From Castanea sativa (lineage: Eukaryota > Streptophyta > Magnoliopsida > Fagales > Fagaceae), in NCBI RefSeq assembly GCF_040712315.1, contig NC_134017.1, positions 4,556,001-4,620,000 on the forward strand: a stretch of DNA of 64,000 nucleotides, in the 5' to 3' direction. Made by a program: the position numbers and the translations under genes. The notes under the pieces are model-generated. The model saw only the letters and a program-made list of their open reading frames with translations. It was not told where the DNA came from and ran no database searches. Positions 1 through 10,433 of this stretch are shown piece after piece (position 1 is the stretch's first letter; every line of letters begins with the position of its first letter).

Positions 1-2526
1 AATGCTCTTATGCCTATCAAATATTGACATGCATGTCAAAAAAAGTCATACTTCAAAACTTTGAATCCTAGTCATTCTGTTGAGTTTACAAAAACCATAA
101 GTGTCAATGTAACTTTGACAAAATACCAAAAAGAAAGATACAGATAGGTAATTTAAGAATTTACTTTAATCAAAACTCTATAAAAAAGAACTTATTAATC
201 AGTATCATGTTTTATGAGTACTTCAAGGGTGACATCCGAAAACCCCATATTTGCTTATTTTTAATATCCCCTAGGGGAAAACTCACTGAGGTTATAGAAA
301 ATTTTGAGAAAATCAGTAATTTTTCAAAATAAATCACTCAATGCAACATGTATTAGAAGTGTAAATGAACCAAAGTGTTGACAGTAAATTAGTAATCACC
401 CTCCTACCTATTTTCACAATAAATTTATTAGAATTATTACATGCTTAGGGTTCAACATACGGATCGAATCTAATGATTGGAAATTGATTTTGACATAAAA
501 ACTTCTACAAATTTAATAGTGATCAAAACAAAACAAAAAAAGGAAGTCCCAAAAATTTCCTAAATGAACCAATCTTTAAAATCTCTAAATTCTAAAATTA
601 TCCCAACACCAAAAGGAACCCCCAATTCCCATTTGCAAAAAAAACCCAAAAAAAAAAGGAAAAAAAAAAAAGAGAAAAAGGACTTTGGTGTGAGTTACAA
701 TTGGAACTTGGAGACAACAACACTTACTTTCCTTTAGGAGAAGTTCAACTCAGATGAAATGCAAACTGAGCCAACTTCTTAATAGGAACATTAACATATT
801 GGTAACACAAAAAACATCCCAAGTATGAAAGGAATATAATAGGACCATTTTCTCAGCACGAATGTCACACAACAGAAAAATTATTAGGAGAAGAACAAAG
901 TTCCTAAAGAGTGCCTTTCAATTATATCAAAAGGTCAATCTTAGGAGCAAAAGCACCAACATGAAGTACCACTATATATCTTTTGTTGAGGGAAAAAATA
1001 AAATTAAAACCCTTTAATTTCACAAATCCTCACAAACCCAAAAATCGTTTCACATGCAACCCTCAAAAAATGGAGAAAAAAAAGAACCCGAAATCAAATT
1101 TCGAATAAAGATACTAACTTGTTCTCAAGCCAAAAAAGATTTTAAAAAAAAAAAGATGCTATCTTGTATCAAACAGAAAACAAACATGAAACATTAATCA
1201 TATAAAAATTATTCAAGAACAAAAAATTCACTAAAAGAAAAGAAAAAGAATTTACTTACATTTCCTTAGGAGTATGTGCTCTCTGCTTCCTCAATCTTTA
1301 TTGTACCACCTTTAGGAAAAAAAATTATGAGATTGCAATTATATTTAAGCGCCTTGATGGGCTAATAAATTACATAAAGAAATAATGAGGTGGAAACAAA
1401 CCCAATCAAATTTATAAATTCTTAATTAGGAACAATTTAGACTCGCGTAATCCAAATTGAATTTAGAAACCAACAACACTCATACTAAAGCAATTATCAA
1501 CAATAACAGATCAGTAAAACTAAATAAATTTAAACATGCATATAATGAATAAAGCAGAGATATGTGGCAGAGAAAGAAAGCAGTAGGAGAAGAATTTAAG
1601 AAACAGGGCAGTTCACCTAATGTCCTAGATAATGTTTCCAAAATTACCACTTCAAATAGTTATCTTCTTCTCTAATTTATTTCTCTCTTTTCAATTTCAA
1701 TTTCAAATGAAGGTACATTCTTAAAAGTACTCACAGTGGTTCAAGATTAATCTGCATAGTTCCAATGGCTTTAAAAAAGGGACCATTCAAAAACAACAAA
1801 TGCAAAAACTTTAAAATTTAAAATAAAACTTTAGTGTAGTTTTGATTACTCAAAGGTTTGCGCTTTGAGTAAAAAAGCAAATCTTCATTTTATGTGAACT
1901 CAAAATCAAAGCAACCCAAATATTCAAAATTGATTCTAAATACCCAAAACATTGAGCCAAGCCAAATACCCTAAAAACAAAACTTCTTCTAACCAAAAGC
2001 CCTTAATCAAAACCAAACCTTGCCAAAACTACTAATCTAAATCATAATTAACCCCCAATTGATTCTCCAAATAAAGACCAAAAACCCTTAATTTTTTAGT
2101 TTAAAATAGAATTTTACCGATAGCAATTTTGGTAGTCTGATAGTGGGTGGAGGCTTACAGTGATGACAGAATTTGTGATGGTGCCCCTCTCTCAATCCAT
2201 GGCGCATTGACTTAATAGTCTAATGACTATTCTTTCTCTTCAAAAAAAAAAAAAAAACTCCAATCGGCCGATCTCTCTGCACTCTGCGTCTAACCGACTC
2301 TCTCTCTACCATTCTCGGACTTTTGGCCTCTAAAACTAAACCAAAATCAAACACAAAATTAATTGAATCCAAATAGTCCCAAAATTTTTTAGTATACTGA
2401 GAAACTGAATCAAATCAAAACCTAATGTAACCCAAATACCTAAATACAAATCAATCCAACCAAATTTCTCAAAACTAATTCATATTTCATACCCAGAATT
2501 AAGAAAGAATGGAGGAAAAAACTTAC
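1..2526. other. AT-rich stretch without a recognised gene
   Basis: No open frame longer than about 60 codons and no transposon terminus was recognised. On the minus strand there are GTAAGT-type donor sites just left of short pyrimidine-bounded segments near 1257-1308 and 724-790. If the promoter-like block at 2527-2780 is real, these could be small non-coding or alternative exons. I see no coding potential in them. Confidence 0.35.
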
Positions 2527-2780
2527 CAATGGTAGTTCTCTCTATGTCCGTATCTCAAATCCTCTATGCACCTTTAGGTTACCGGTGCCGATGCCGGTGG
2601 TCTAAGTCTGGCAAAGGACCGACGGTGGTGGGAAAATGATGGTGATAGCCGGCCAGCCGTACGAACTCTGTCTCCTTCTCATCTTCGTATCGCTAGCTTC
2701 TTTTCTTTTTCTTTTTTACACTTCTCTATCTCTATATCGCAAGCCTTTCTTTTTAACCGGTTATTCTTTTGTTTATATAC
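2527..2780 (-). promoter_or_regulatory. Possible minus-strand promoter and non-coding first exon
   Basis: On the minus strand a TATATAAA box (2772-2779) is followed by a moderately GC-rich segment that ends in a good splice donor, ATTG|GTAAGT (cut after 2527). The segment contains one short frame, ATG at 2680-2682 to TAG at 2602-2604 (26 codons), which would be an upstream ORF rather than a real product. The GC rise and the CGTACGG/CCGGC-type sequence stand out from the AT-rich surroundings, as a gene 5' end would. Downstream exons would lie toward position 1, but none could be defined. This is an inference from signals only. Confidence 0.22.
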
Positions 2781-3643
2781 TGACAAACTATCAAACGGGG
2801 TCAAAATTGTGAAAGAATATATCTTATTGCTTTTAACTGCCACATGTCTGATTTTTAGATTGTCTGACTATTTTAAAGCTGTGATAGGAAGCGTTTCCAA
2901 ACAATGCACTGTGCGATAAAAACAAAATCGGTTATTTAATTTACACCTTTTTTTTAGTTACAGAGGTGGCAGAGTTTAAAAAGCCAAGCGTTGTAACATG
3001 TGGCTGTATTTTTAAAAAACTGTATAAATGTCTGAATTTTAAATAGACAGTTGTCCTATTTGTCAACATGTCCTTAAATGCAAGAACCAACTTTCTCTCA
3101 GCTTTGTCTATTATATATATATATAGATTTTAATTCAATAAAATAAATTTTTTATTTTTAATTATACTAATATTTGATGTTACATTTCCTAGATTTTAAT
3201 GACATATACAATGGTAGTCTAAATTTGAACTATGTAATTAAATAGAGTAGTAATAGGGTAAATGAATTTACTTTCACGTATTAATTATGTGATGCACTAA
3301 TGATTTATCTAAAATAAAATTTTGTGATTATTTTTATAAGATCATAACAAACAATTAATTCGAAATATAACATTCTTGATCAAATTTAGTCACTGTGGTA
3401 GAAATTGAAACAACGTACATCAAAAGATAAAAGTAATTAAAAATTAATTCTACACTTAAATTAATGAAAATAAATATTTATGAATTCTCTCAAGTGATTG
3501 GTTTATACACTTGATTATGATCTCCTTTTAATAAATATGAAATATAATTGAAGTCAATTTCTCAAATATTATAACACTTTATACATACATACATACACAT
3601 ATATATATATATATATATATGATATTATAATTTCTTGCAAAAT

Positions 3644-4400
3644 ATTATTGTAAGGACTGGCTTTGGAACCAACCTAAAAGGAAAAAGATTGCGGCCCAAA
3701 GAGCCCAACACAATGAATTTGTAGAAAGTGGACTGGAAAACTAGGTTTTAATGAATCAGAATATAATTATAGTAAGCTCAGATGAAAAGAAAACAAGAAT
3801 ACAATCATATTGCACAAAGTCAATCGTCCTTAGCATAGTCCGAGAAGACTAAATCTTATATATATATATATATATATATATATGCTTCTTTTGGTTTTGG
3901 TTATAAGTCATGTTCCTGATGTTACAGTCTTTTTCTCTCTCCCCTCCCCTTACTCCCTCAAGGGTTCCTTAAATTATATAGCTCCCCTTAAATGATCTTG
4001 GCCCTCCATTGGTTGACCATCCAAGCCACGACTTGAATGTCTATCCCATAAGACACCTTCCCAACCCCCTTGTGAGTTATGGTAGCCAAAGTAGCACTGT
4101 TGAGGGGTCTTCTCCACATAAATGCAACTAGAAGGTTTGGTGGGATGCATTAAATGTGGTTGCAGCCATCAACTTTTCGATCATGTCAATGTTAGCCCCC
4201 TCCCCAAAGCTCTTTCTGAAAGCTCTTTCTGTACATTATGACATTCTTTGGTGATGTGCTACTGACATGATCCTATAGTCCGAGGGCGTGGCCTCCTCGG
4301 CAAGATAATAGTCCTCATCGACAGGATAATAGTCTTTCTCGGCCATCGGCATGACACGTGGTGCAATGACCTTCCTGGAATTCTCATACCCCACAATTAT
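3644..4400 (-). mobile_element. Solo LTR, Ty3/gypsy (Tat-like), with 5-bp TSD
   Basis: A 747-bp LTR runs from TGTAAGGACTGG (3649) to CCCCACA (4395). It is flanked by a perfect 5-bp target-site duplication, ATTAT, at 3644-3648 and 4396-4400. Its layout matches the LTRs of the complete element at 37041-48755: same TGTAAG...CCCCACA ends, the GTGGRCT..GAAA.CTAGGTT stretch near the start, and CCTCGG-rich motifs toward the end. It is diverged and also carries an internal (TA)n tract at about 3857-3883. Read like those LTRs, its transcriptional sense is the minus strand. Internal sequence is gone, which is expected after recombination between two LTRs. Confidence 0.85.
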
Positions 4401-4459
4401 AAAATACACCGGTCATTGTGCATGTCATTGGCTAGTAATAATAAATTGTTAATGGTAAT

Positions 4460-5129
4460 TGATGATGCAAAGAAGATCAGTAGGCTGGATGCTTCGGACT
4501 TGAAAGGACCACTCGCTTTCTCAATGGCCTGAAGAAAGAAAGAAAAACGACCAAAGGTGACCAAGGCTGCCAGCCGAAAACCCTCCGATGGCAAAGTTAG
4601 TTTTTTCTCTCTATATTTTTGGAGTTCCAACTTTTTGGGAGTAAAATCCAAACGTACCTTTGCTTTGTCTGAATCAGTCTTTATATAGTGTTCTCATAGA
4701 CGGTTATCGAAATTGGAACCCCCCTTGGATTCAAGGAAGCGCAAGGATTACACGTAACTTCCATAACCGTTTAGGAGTTATGCTTCTATTTCACAACGGG
4801 TACCTGGCAGTTATGCGTAGGATAAGGAATTATTACATTATATTCGGAGATTTTCCTAAGTATGATACCCTCGTCCTGGCATTCCTTCGTCGAGTGTACT
4901 TTGGCACACGCGCAGGGGCTGTCTCGTCTAACAGACGAATTCCTTCAAGACGAGGTTGTCAGCACTCTAGACGAGCACCTCATTCTCTAGTGGCGCTTAT
5001 CTCGTCCAAGGCTCTTCTTCCTTGGACGAGGTAGTTACAGGTAGGTTTCCGAGGGTGTTTACAATTCCAACCGGGTTACGGACAACCTGTATGGACGACT
5101 TGGAGATAGGCAAAATCAGTACCCTATCA
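4460..5129 (-). mobile_element. 3' LTR of left Tat half (minus sense)
   Basis: The 670-bp LTR is bounded by TGATGATGC and CCCTATCA on the plus strand, so on its own sense strand it begins TGATAGGG and ends GCATCATCA. It is the inverted counterpart of the LTR at 9760-10428 and is related to the solo LTR at 16257-16854. The purine-rich tract that should precede a 3' LTR lies just outside it at 5130-5146, which fixes its orientation. An apparent frame of 84 codons inside its U5-side end recurs in the other copies only because the LTR itself is repeated. Confidence 0.8.
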
Positions 5130-5146
5130 GTTGCCCCCTGTCCAAG
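5130..5146 (-). other. Polypurine tract of left Tat half
   Basis: On the minus strand GGACAGGGGGCAAC stands directly before the LTR start TGATAGGG. The same tract is present at 9743-9759 before the plus-sense LTR, which supports both boundaries. Confidence 0.6.
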
Positions 5147-5194
5147 GGTCGTCCAAAGCTCTTTGGTTTTTGGACACGTTTCAACATGTCATCC

Positions 5195-5363
5195 CACGTG
5201 TCTCAAGGTAGAGGGTGGGGCTCCAACGGCCCCAAATTGTGCCACGTGTCATCACTATTTGGGTTAACCGTTGTGTCGATTTGAGTTTTTGAGGAAGTTG
5301 CCACGTGGTTCTTCCTGATTGAACATTTCGTTGCGGGTTTCACTTTTCAACGCCTATAAATAG
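5195..5363 (+). promoter_or_regulatory. Promoter-like region of the antisense gene, three G-boxes and TATA
   Basis: Three CACGTG cores lie at 5195-5200, 5243-5248 and 5302-5307, followed by TATAAATAG starting at 5355. The first ATG after this TATA box is at 5522 and opens the antisense gene. CACGTG is the classical plant G-box/ABRE core bound by bZIP and bHLH factors. The inverted copy keeps two of the three (9671-9676, 9623-9628) and the TATA box, while the third has become CACATG. That the region drives transcription is an inference from motif layout. Confidence 0.5.
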
Positions 5364-5521
5364 TGGATTTCCTCCCATACCCTCTCCATTTTTCAAATTT
5401 CCTCGTTTGACATTTCTCGTCCATCGCCTCGTCTAGGAGTATTCCAGCGTCCCTAGTTTCCTTCGTCTAGAGCCAGGTATTTTCTCTACGCTCATCTTTG
5501 GGCTTCCCTTACATTTCCATA

Positions 5522-7547
5522 ATGTCAGAAGTTTTTTCTTCATCTAGTAATAGTGTTGATAGGGAGATAGACGAATATCGCAACACAACTAGTTATAGTG
5601 GTTCTAGTAGTGATAGCAGTAGTAGCGGAGGTAATACCACAGACGAGTATGTTTCTGGGGTTCCTGGGGTTCCTCTAGAAGTCTTCCAGGAGGAATTTAG
5701 GACGAGAGTGACATCTGGGTCTAGGGCTAGTCCCTTTGGTGTGCCCTCGTCCATCCAAAGGGACGAGGTTGAGACTGTATACAGCTGTGCTGTAGGGGTT
5801 CTAGCCAAGACAGACGAGTGAAAATTAGCGTCCCTTAGAAGCTGGTACCAAATTCCAGACGAGCTAAATCCTAGATTGCCCGTCCGTGATGAGTGGTGTT
5901 GCCAACCTCACTTTGGCATTGGGGTTTATGAAGCCTATCTTCTAGGGGGTCTTAGGCTGCTTCTCAATGCTTTTGCTAGGGAGTTGCTCACTAGATTAGG
6001 TTTAGGTTTGTCTCAGCTAAATACCAATGCATGGAGACTAGTTGTTTCTATGCAAATTTTGTGGTGAGAGGTTTTTTAAGGGGATTGTACTCTTACCGTG
6101 GACGAATTCCTTTTTTGCTATAAACCCTCTGAAATTAGTCAATCCCGTGGCTTCTATCAGTTTACAGCCAGGAGAAAAGATTGTAGGATTATAAAATCAT
6201 TGGTTACCTCAGATAGGAGTTGGAAGACGGAGTTCTTCTTTGTTTCAGGTTTTTGGGCAGGATGCCCTGTTGAGTTGAGCAGGGCTTCGTTTCCCCCATA
6301 TACAGGAGAGTTAGGGAACCTTCGTCCTGAAGGTATGCTTACCACTACCGTAACATTACCTTTATTACATATATTTCTATGCTAAGCTCCTTGTCCTTAT
6401 TGTAGGTATTAGAAGGCCATCGTTGAACAAATTTTATTTGGGACTTGTTCAAAAGGCTCGTCTTCACCCAGAGAGGGACTTCCATTCTTTGGTCACCTCC
6501 AACGTCTTCGCCCAGAACCCTCTCCAGAAGCCCTAGCCCACGAGATTACAGTCCGTCGACGTAAGTTCTCGTCTTGCATTTTTTTTTTAAAATCATGTCT
6601 TCTTAGAGACATTTGTTGATTTATTCATCAATATTTATTATTTTTTATTTTTATTTTAAGGATGGCTACCATGAAGGAGAACAAAGGCAAGGGAGTCGCA
6701 GACAAGCATACTAGGCAAGACGCCGAGACTAGGGCTTGTCCTGCTGCTGGCAACAAGAGAAGCCTGTCAAAGGCCATCAATCTTGAAAACCTCCCCAGCC
6801 GGAGAGCGAAGCACAAGAGGTCGTCCAAGCCTGGGATCGTCTCTCCCGCTGTCCCTGTTCCTCCTCCTCAATCGCTGTTCGTCCAGATCCTCGACATGGA
6901 GTCGTCTGAGCCTACTCACCCTCCGTCCAAAACTAGCATTCTTACCTCTTCCCAGCCTCCTGTTGAAGTTGCGCCTAACCTTCTTGAGAGTGAGGGCTTG
7001 GCCTGGGAGAGGTTTCAAAAAGCAGTGTCTGACGAGGACGTGGCTACATGCTATAACATGTCCTTGAAAGATTTTGAACACTCAGGTGTCGGATAGGACG
7101 AGGCTATTATTGGAGAGGAGGATCCAGGAAGTCAGGGACGACTGCAAAGGCTTGGCTGAGACGGCGGCTAAGGCTAAAGACGAGGCCAAGGGTTTGCTGA
7201 ACCTCATCGAGGAGCTAAAGGCTGACATAGTGGAAAAAGATTCTCGTCTTGACCACTTTCAGAGGAAAATCGACGAGCTAAGCAACTTCCTTGTGAAGGC
7301 TAAGGACGATGCTGTGGAGGAATTCAAGGCCTCGAAGCAATTAACTGACCTTCTGGACGCCAACTATGCGGTTGGATTTGAAGATTTTCGCATGGAAGAG
7401 AAAGAAAAGTTTCTAGAGGTTGATTTCAGCCCTATCGTCCTTCAATTAGGGGGTGCTGCTAGTTCTTTTCTTCAGACTAGCTCTGAAGATGTCAATATTG
7501 AAGACGATGCATCGACCAAGCCTGCTCAAGACGACCCTGATGCCTGA
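5522..7547 (+). pseudogene. Antisense gene of the Tat element (left copy), broken
   Basis: This gene runs opposite to gag-pol, between pol and the 3' LTR. Such extra ORFs are known in Tat-lineage elements; I cannot assign the domain family without a search. The start at 5522 is the first ATG after the TATA box and is shared by the inverted copy at 9349. Exon 1 (5522-6332) begins with a Ser-rich acidic stretch and is interrupted by TGA at 5819-5821 (the other copy has a sense Arg codon there) and two stops between 6065 and 6080. Likely introns are 6333-6405 and 6561-6660 (GT...AG). The last exon encodes a basic Pro-rich segment and then a Lys/Glu-rich coiled coil ending at 7547, reached only after a frame change near 7075-7085. 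Confidence 0.6.
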
Positions 7548-8541
7548 TGCTCTTGTTATCCGAAGATTTTATCATTTTCTTTGTTTAAGTGTTTTCTTCT
7601 CTTCATTGTTCCTTTTCTTTTTTTTTTTAAAATGTATAAGAGTACACTTACCTCATCTGGAGTACTGTCGACAAGTTTATGAACAATTGCCTTTCGAGGC
7701 TTATTTCTTAAGGGTTTTTGGACAGTGGTCGTCTACCCTTTAATGCCTAATGAATGTTTATTTTCACCTATTATTGTTGTTCCATGGACGAGTTTACGCA
7801 TTTTTATTTTTTATTCAATTTCCTTTTAAGCGATGTTCCAAAGTGTTGAATGATCGTTTACACGATTCCCTTATGGATGACTCGCTTAGGACGATGATGA
7901 CCATTTTGCTTGCCCTTTAGGCAATTATTACTCGTATTTGGAATTCACAACGTCTTGACTATATGCTCGTCTTTGGAATGCTACGCCTTAATGCCTACTT
8001 TCTTTCTTAGACAAGTGGGCCTTGGCTCTTTTTCCATTTTTTTACTCATTTAAAGGAAATCTTGGACGAGCATGCCTTAGCATTTTTCTTTTTGCTTTAT
8101 CCTCATTTAAAGGAAAGCCTTTGGACGAGTATGCTTTAGCTCATTTCCCTTTGCTTTATCCTTGTTTAAAGGAAAGCCCTGGACGAGTTTTCCTGCGTCC
8201 AAAGATTTTACTTGTCTTAGGCTTTTGCCTCGTCTATGGGTATTATTATGGAAACTAGATTTATGCTTCAAATACATAAAGAAATCTGAAATCTGAACCA
8301 TATTATTTCACGAACATTGTTCACAAATGTGGCACATGCTTATAAGCTAGTGCCTTGTTAGAATACTTAAATACATAAACTCGTCTTTCGTAAGCTGGTC
8401 TGTAAGCGGTGCAAAAGTTTAAGAACTAGTGCACTTTTATTCATAACACACCATAGTAGTGGTAAGAACACAACAGTAAATATAAGCGAACACGCAAATC
8501 ATAGTTGCAACTTTGCCACTGACTTCCCTCGTCCCTACTTA
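7548..8541. other. Non-coding interval between antisense gene and pol tail
   Basis: The antisense gene and the pol tail converge on this AT-rich stretch. It holds repeated GGACGAG/CTCGTC motifs but no frame that looks coding; the frames reported there are antisense or T-rich noise. The position corresponds to the variable 3' untranslated region of Tat elements, also occupied by repeats in the complete element at 41282-42570. Confidence 0.55.
8039..8190. repeat. Short tandem repeat, about 58 bp, three copies
   Basis: The segment starting TTTAAAGGAAA recurs at about 8049, 8106 and 8165, each followed by a GGACGAG motif and a TTGCTTTATC tail. Spacing is 57 and 59 bp. Copies are imperfect. Confidence 0.7.
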
Positions 8542-8916
8542 TCACTGATAGTACCTCCTCAGATGTTCTACGTTCTAGGGATGCTCCAACTTCCACCCGT
8601 CCAGAGCTTCCAGGTAGTAAGACCCCTGCCTTTTGTAGTTGATTACCCTGTAGGGTCCTTCTCAATTGGGTCCCAGTTTTCCATGAGCTGGGTTCCTAGT
8701 CGCCAAGGAGACCCTTTTAAGGACAAGGTCTCCCACACCGAACCATCTGGGTTTTACCATGGCATCATGCTGTCTGGCCATAAGATTTTTGTACCTTATC
8801 ATCCTCTGCTCTGCATCCATTCTTACCTCATCAATAAGATCGAGGTCAAGGCGAAGTTGTTCCTCATTTTCTTTCTCTTGGTATTCCATCACTCGGTATT
8901 CCCCATGAAGATAGCC
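8542..8916 (-). pseudogene. Integrase C-terminal tail of pol (left Tat half)
   Basis: The minus-strand frame encodes the end of a gypsy integrase. A charged helix with YQEKENEEQLRLDL is followed by the GDLVLKR motif typical of the integrase C-terminal domain and then the HGKLGPN...GPYRV block. It is broken by TGA at 8662-8664 and TAG at 8575-8577, both at positions where the family normally has Trp. The natural stop is TGA at 8542-8544. Everything upstream (gag to the integrase core) is missing; sequence ends at the junction with the right half near 8917. The same two Trp codons are also stops in the complete element at 42748 and 42661. Confidence 0.75.
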
Positions 8917-9349
8917 TAAAACCCCCTAGAAGATAGGCTTCATAAACCCTAATGCCAAAATGAGGTTGGCAACACCACTCATCACGGACGGCCAACCTAG
9001 GATTTTGCTGGTCTGGAATTTGGTACCAGCTTCTAAGGGACGCTAATTTTCTCTCGTCTGTCTTGGCTGGAACCCCTACAGCACAGCTGTATACAGTCTC
9101 AACCTCGTCCCTTTGAGTGGACGAGGGCGCACTAGAGGGACCAGCCCAAGACCCAGATGTCACTCTCGTCCTAAATTCCTCCTGGAAGACTTCTAGAGGA
9201 ACCCCAGGAACCCCAGAAACATACTCGTCTGTGGTATTACCACCGCTACTACTGCTATCACTACTAGAACCACTGTAACTATTTGTGTTGCGATATTCGT
9301 CTATCTCCCTATCAACACTATTACTAGATGAAGAAAAAACTTCTGACAT
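8917..9349 (-). pseudogene. Antisense gene fragment (right Tat half)
   Basis: The first 145 or so codons match the left copy closely: Ser-rich start, the acidic DREIDEY region and the WCCQPHFGI stretch. Here the codon that is TGA in the left copy is a sense Arg codon, so this copy reads through. Homology stops after the LLGG(F/L)R segment at about 8918, where the integrase tail of the other half begins; the short continuation in this frame is junction read-through. Its start lies downstream of a TATA box at about 9508-9516 (minus). Confidence 0.65.
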
Positions 9350-9504
9350 TATGGAAATGTAAGGGAAGCCCAAAGATTAGCGTAGAGAAAATACCTGGCT
9401 CTAGACGAAGGAAACTAGGGACGCTGGAATACTCCTAGACAAGGCGATGGACGAGAGATGTCAAACGAGGAAATTTGAAAAATGAAGACGATATGGGAGG
9501 AAAT

Positions 9505-9680
9505 CCACTATTTATAGGCGTTGAAAAGTGAAACCCGAAACGAAATTTTCAATCAGGAAGAACCACATGGCAACTTCCTCAAAAATTCAAATCGACACAA
9601 CGGTTAACCCAAATAGTGATGACACGTGGCACAATTTGGGGTCGTTGGAGCCCCACCTTCTACCTCGAGACACGTGGGAT
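9505..9680 (-). promoter_or_regulatory. Promoter-like region of right antisense gene copy
   Basis: This is the inverted counterpart of 5195-5363. CACGTG cores are at 9671-9676 and 9623-9628, and the third site is degraded to CACATG near 9564. A TATAAATAG box lies at about 9508-9516 on the minus strand. Conservation of two of three G-boxes and the TATA box in both arms is the only evidence for function. Confidence 0.45.
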
Positions 9681-9759
9681 GACATGTTGAAACGTGTCCA
9701 AAAACCAAAGAGCTTTGGACAACCAAAGAGCTTTGGACAACCCTTGGACAGGGGGCAAC

Positions 9760-10428
9760 TGATAGGGTATTGATTTTGCCTATCTCCAAGTCGTCCATAC
9801 AAGTCGTCTGTAACCCGGCTGAAATTGTAAACACCCTCAGAAACCTACCTGTAACTACCTTGTCCAAGGAAGAAGAGCCTCGGACGAGATAAGCGCCACT
9901 AGAGAATGAGGTGCTCGTCTAGAGTACTGACAACCTCGTCTTGAAGAACTTCGTCTGTTAGACAAGACGACCCCTACGCGTGTGCCAAAGTACACTCAAT
10001 GAAGGAATTTCAGGGCGATGGTATAATACTTAGGAAAATCTCCGAATATAATGTGATAATTTCTTATCCCACGCATAACTGCCAGGTATCCGTTGTGAAA
10101 TAGAAGCATAACTCCTAAACGATTATGGAAGTTACGTGTAATCCTTGCGCCTCCTTGAATCTAGGGGGGTTCTAATTTCGATAACCGTCTATGAGAACAC
10201 TATATAAAGACTGATTAAGACAAAGCAAAGTTACGTTTGGATTTTGCTCCCAAAAAGTTGGAACTCCAAAAATATAGAGAGAAAAAACTAACTTTGCCAT
10301 CGGAGGGTTTTCGACCGGCAGCCCCGGTCACCTTTGATCGCTTTTCTTTCTTTCTTCAGGCCGTTGAGAGAGCGAGTGGTCCTTTCAAGTCCGAAGCATC
10401 CAGCCTACTGATCTTCTTTGCATCATCA
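9760..10428 (+). mobile_element. 3' LTR of right Tat half (plus sense)
   Basis: The 669-bp LTR runs from TGATAGGG to GCATCATCA and is preceded by the purine tract GGACAGGGGGCAAC. It matches 4460-5129 in reverse complement. The region just before the PPT carries an 18-bp duplication (the CCAAAGAGCTTTGGACAA unit occurs twice) that the left arm lacks. Confidence 0.8.
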
Positions 10429-10433
10429 GTACT

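Larger units (their letters stand above)
4460..10428. mobile_element. Head-to-head chimera of two Tat-type gypsy 3' ends
   Basis: Two copies of the same LTR plus adjacent antisense-gene sequence lie in opposite orientation. The left arm is 4460 to about 5957 and the right arm about 8918-10428. Both outer edges are the U5 end of an LTR (TGATGATGC at 4460, GCATCATCA ending at 10428). The left half runs LTR, PPT, antisense gene, non-coding repeats and the tail of pol. The right half runs PPT-LTR plus only the first part of the antisense gene. They join at about 8917, where the antisense gene of the right half stops matching and integrase sequence begins. The flanks are GTAAT (4455-4459) and GTACT (10429-10433), four of five bases alike, so the whole block may have inserted as a unit. 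Two independent truncated insertions are the alternative. Confidence 0.7.

Noticed and set aside
1257..1308. Possible small minus-strand exon bounded by splice-like signals
   Set aside because: Signals alone in AT-rich DNA are too weak; mentioned only in connection with the promoter-like block.
4397..4651. 84-codon minus-strand frame similar to 10237-10476
   Set aside because: Most of it is the U5-side part of the LTRs. Similarity is due to the inverted LTR copies and the frame runs beyond the LTR into unrelated sequence.
6767..7081. Minus- and plus-strand frames overlapping the antisense gene
   Set aside because: They are shadows in other frames of the coding exon at 6661-7547.
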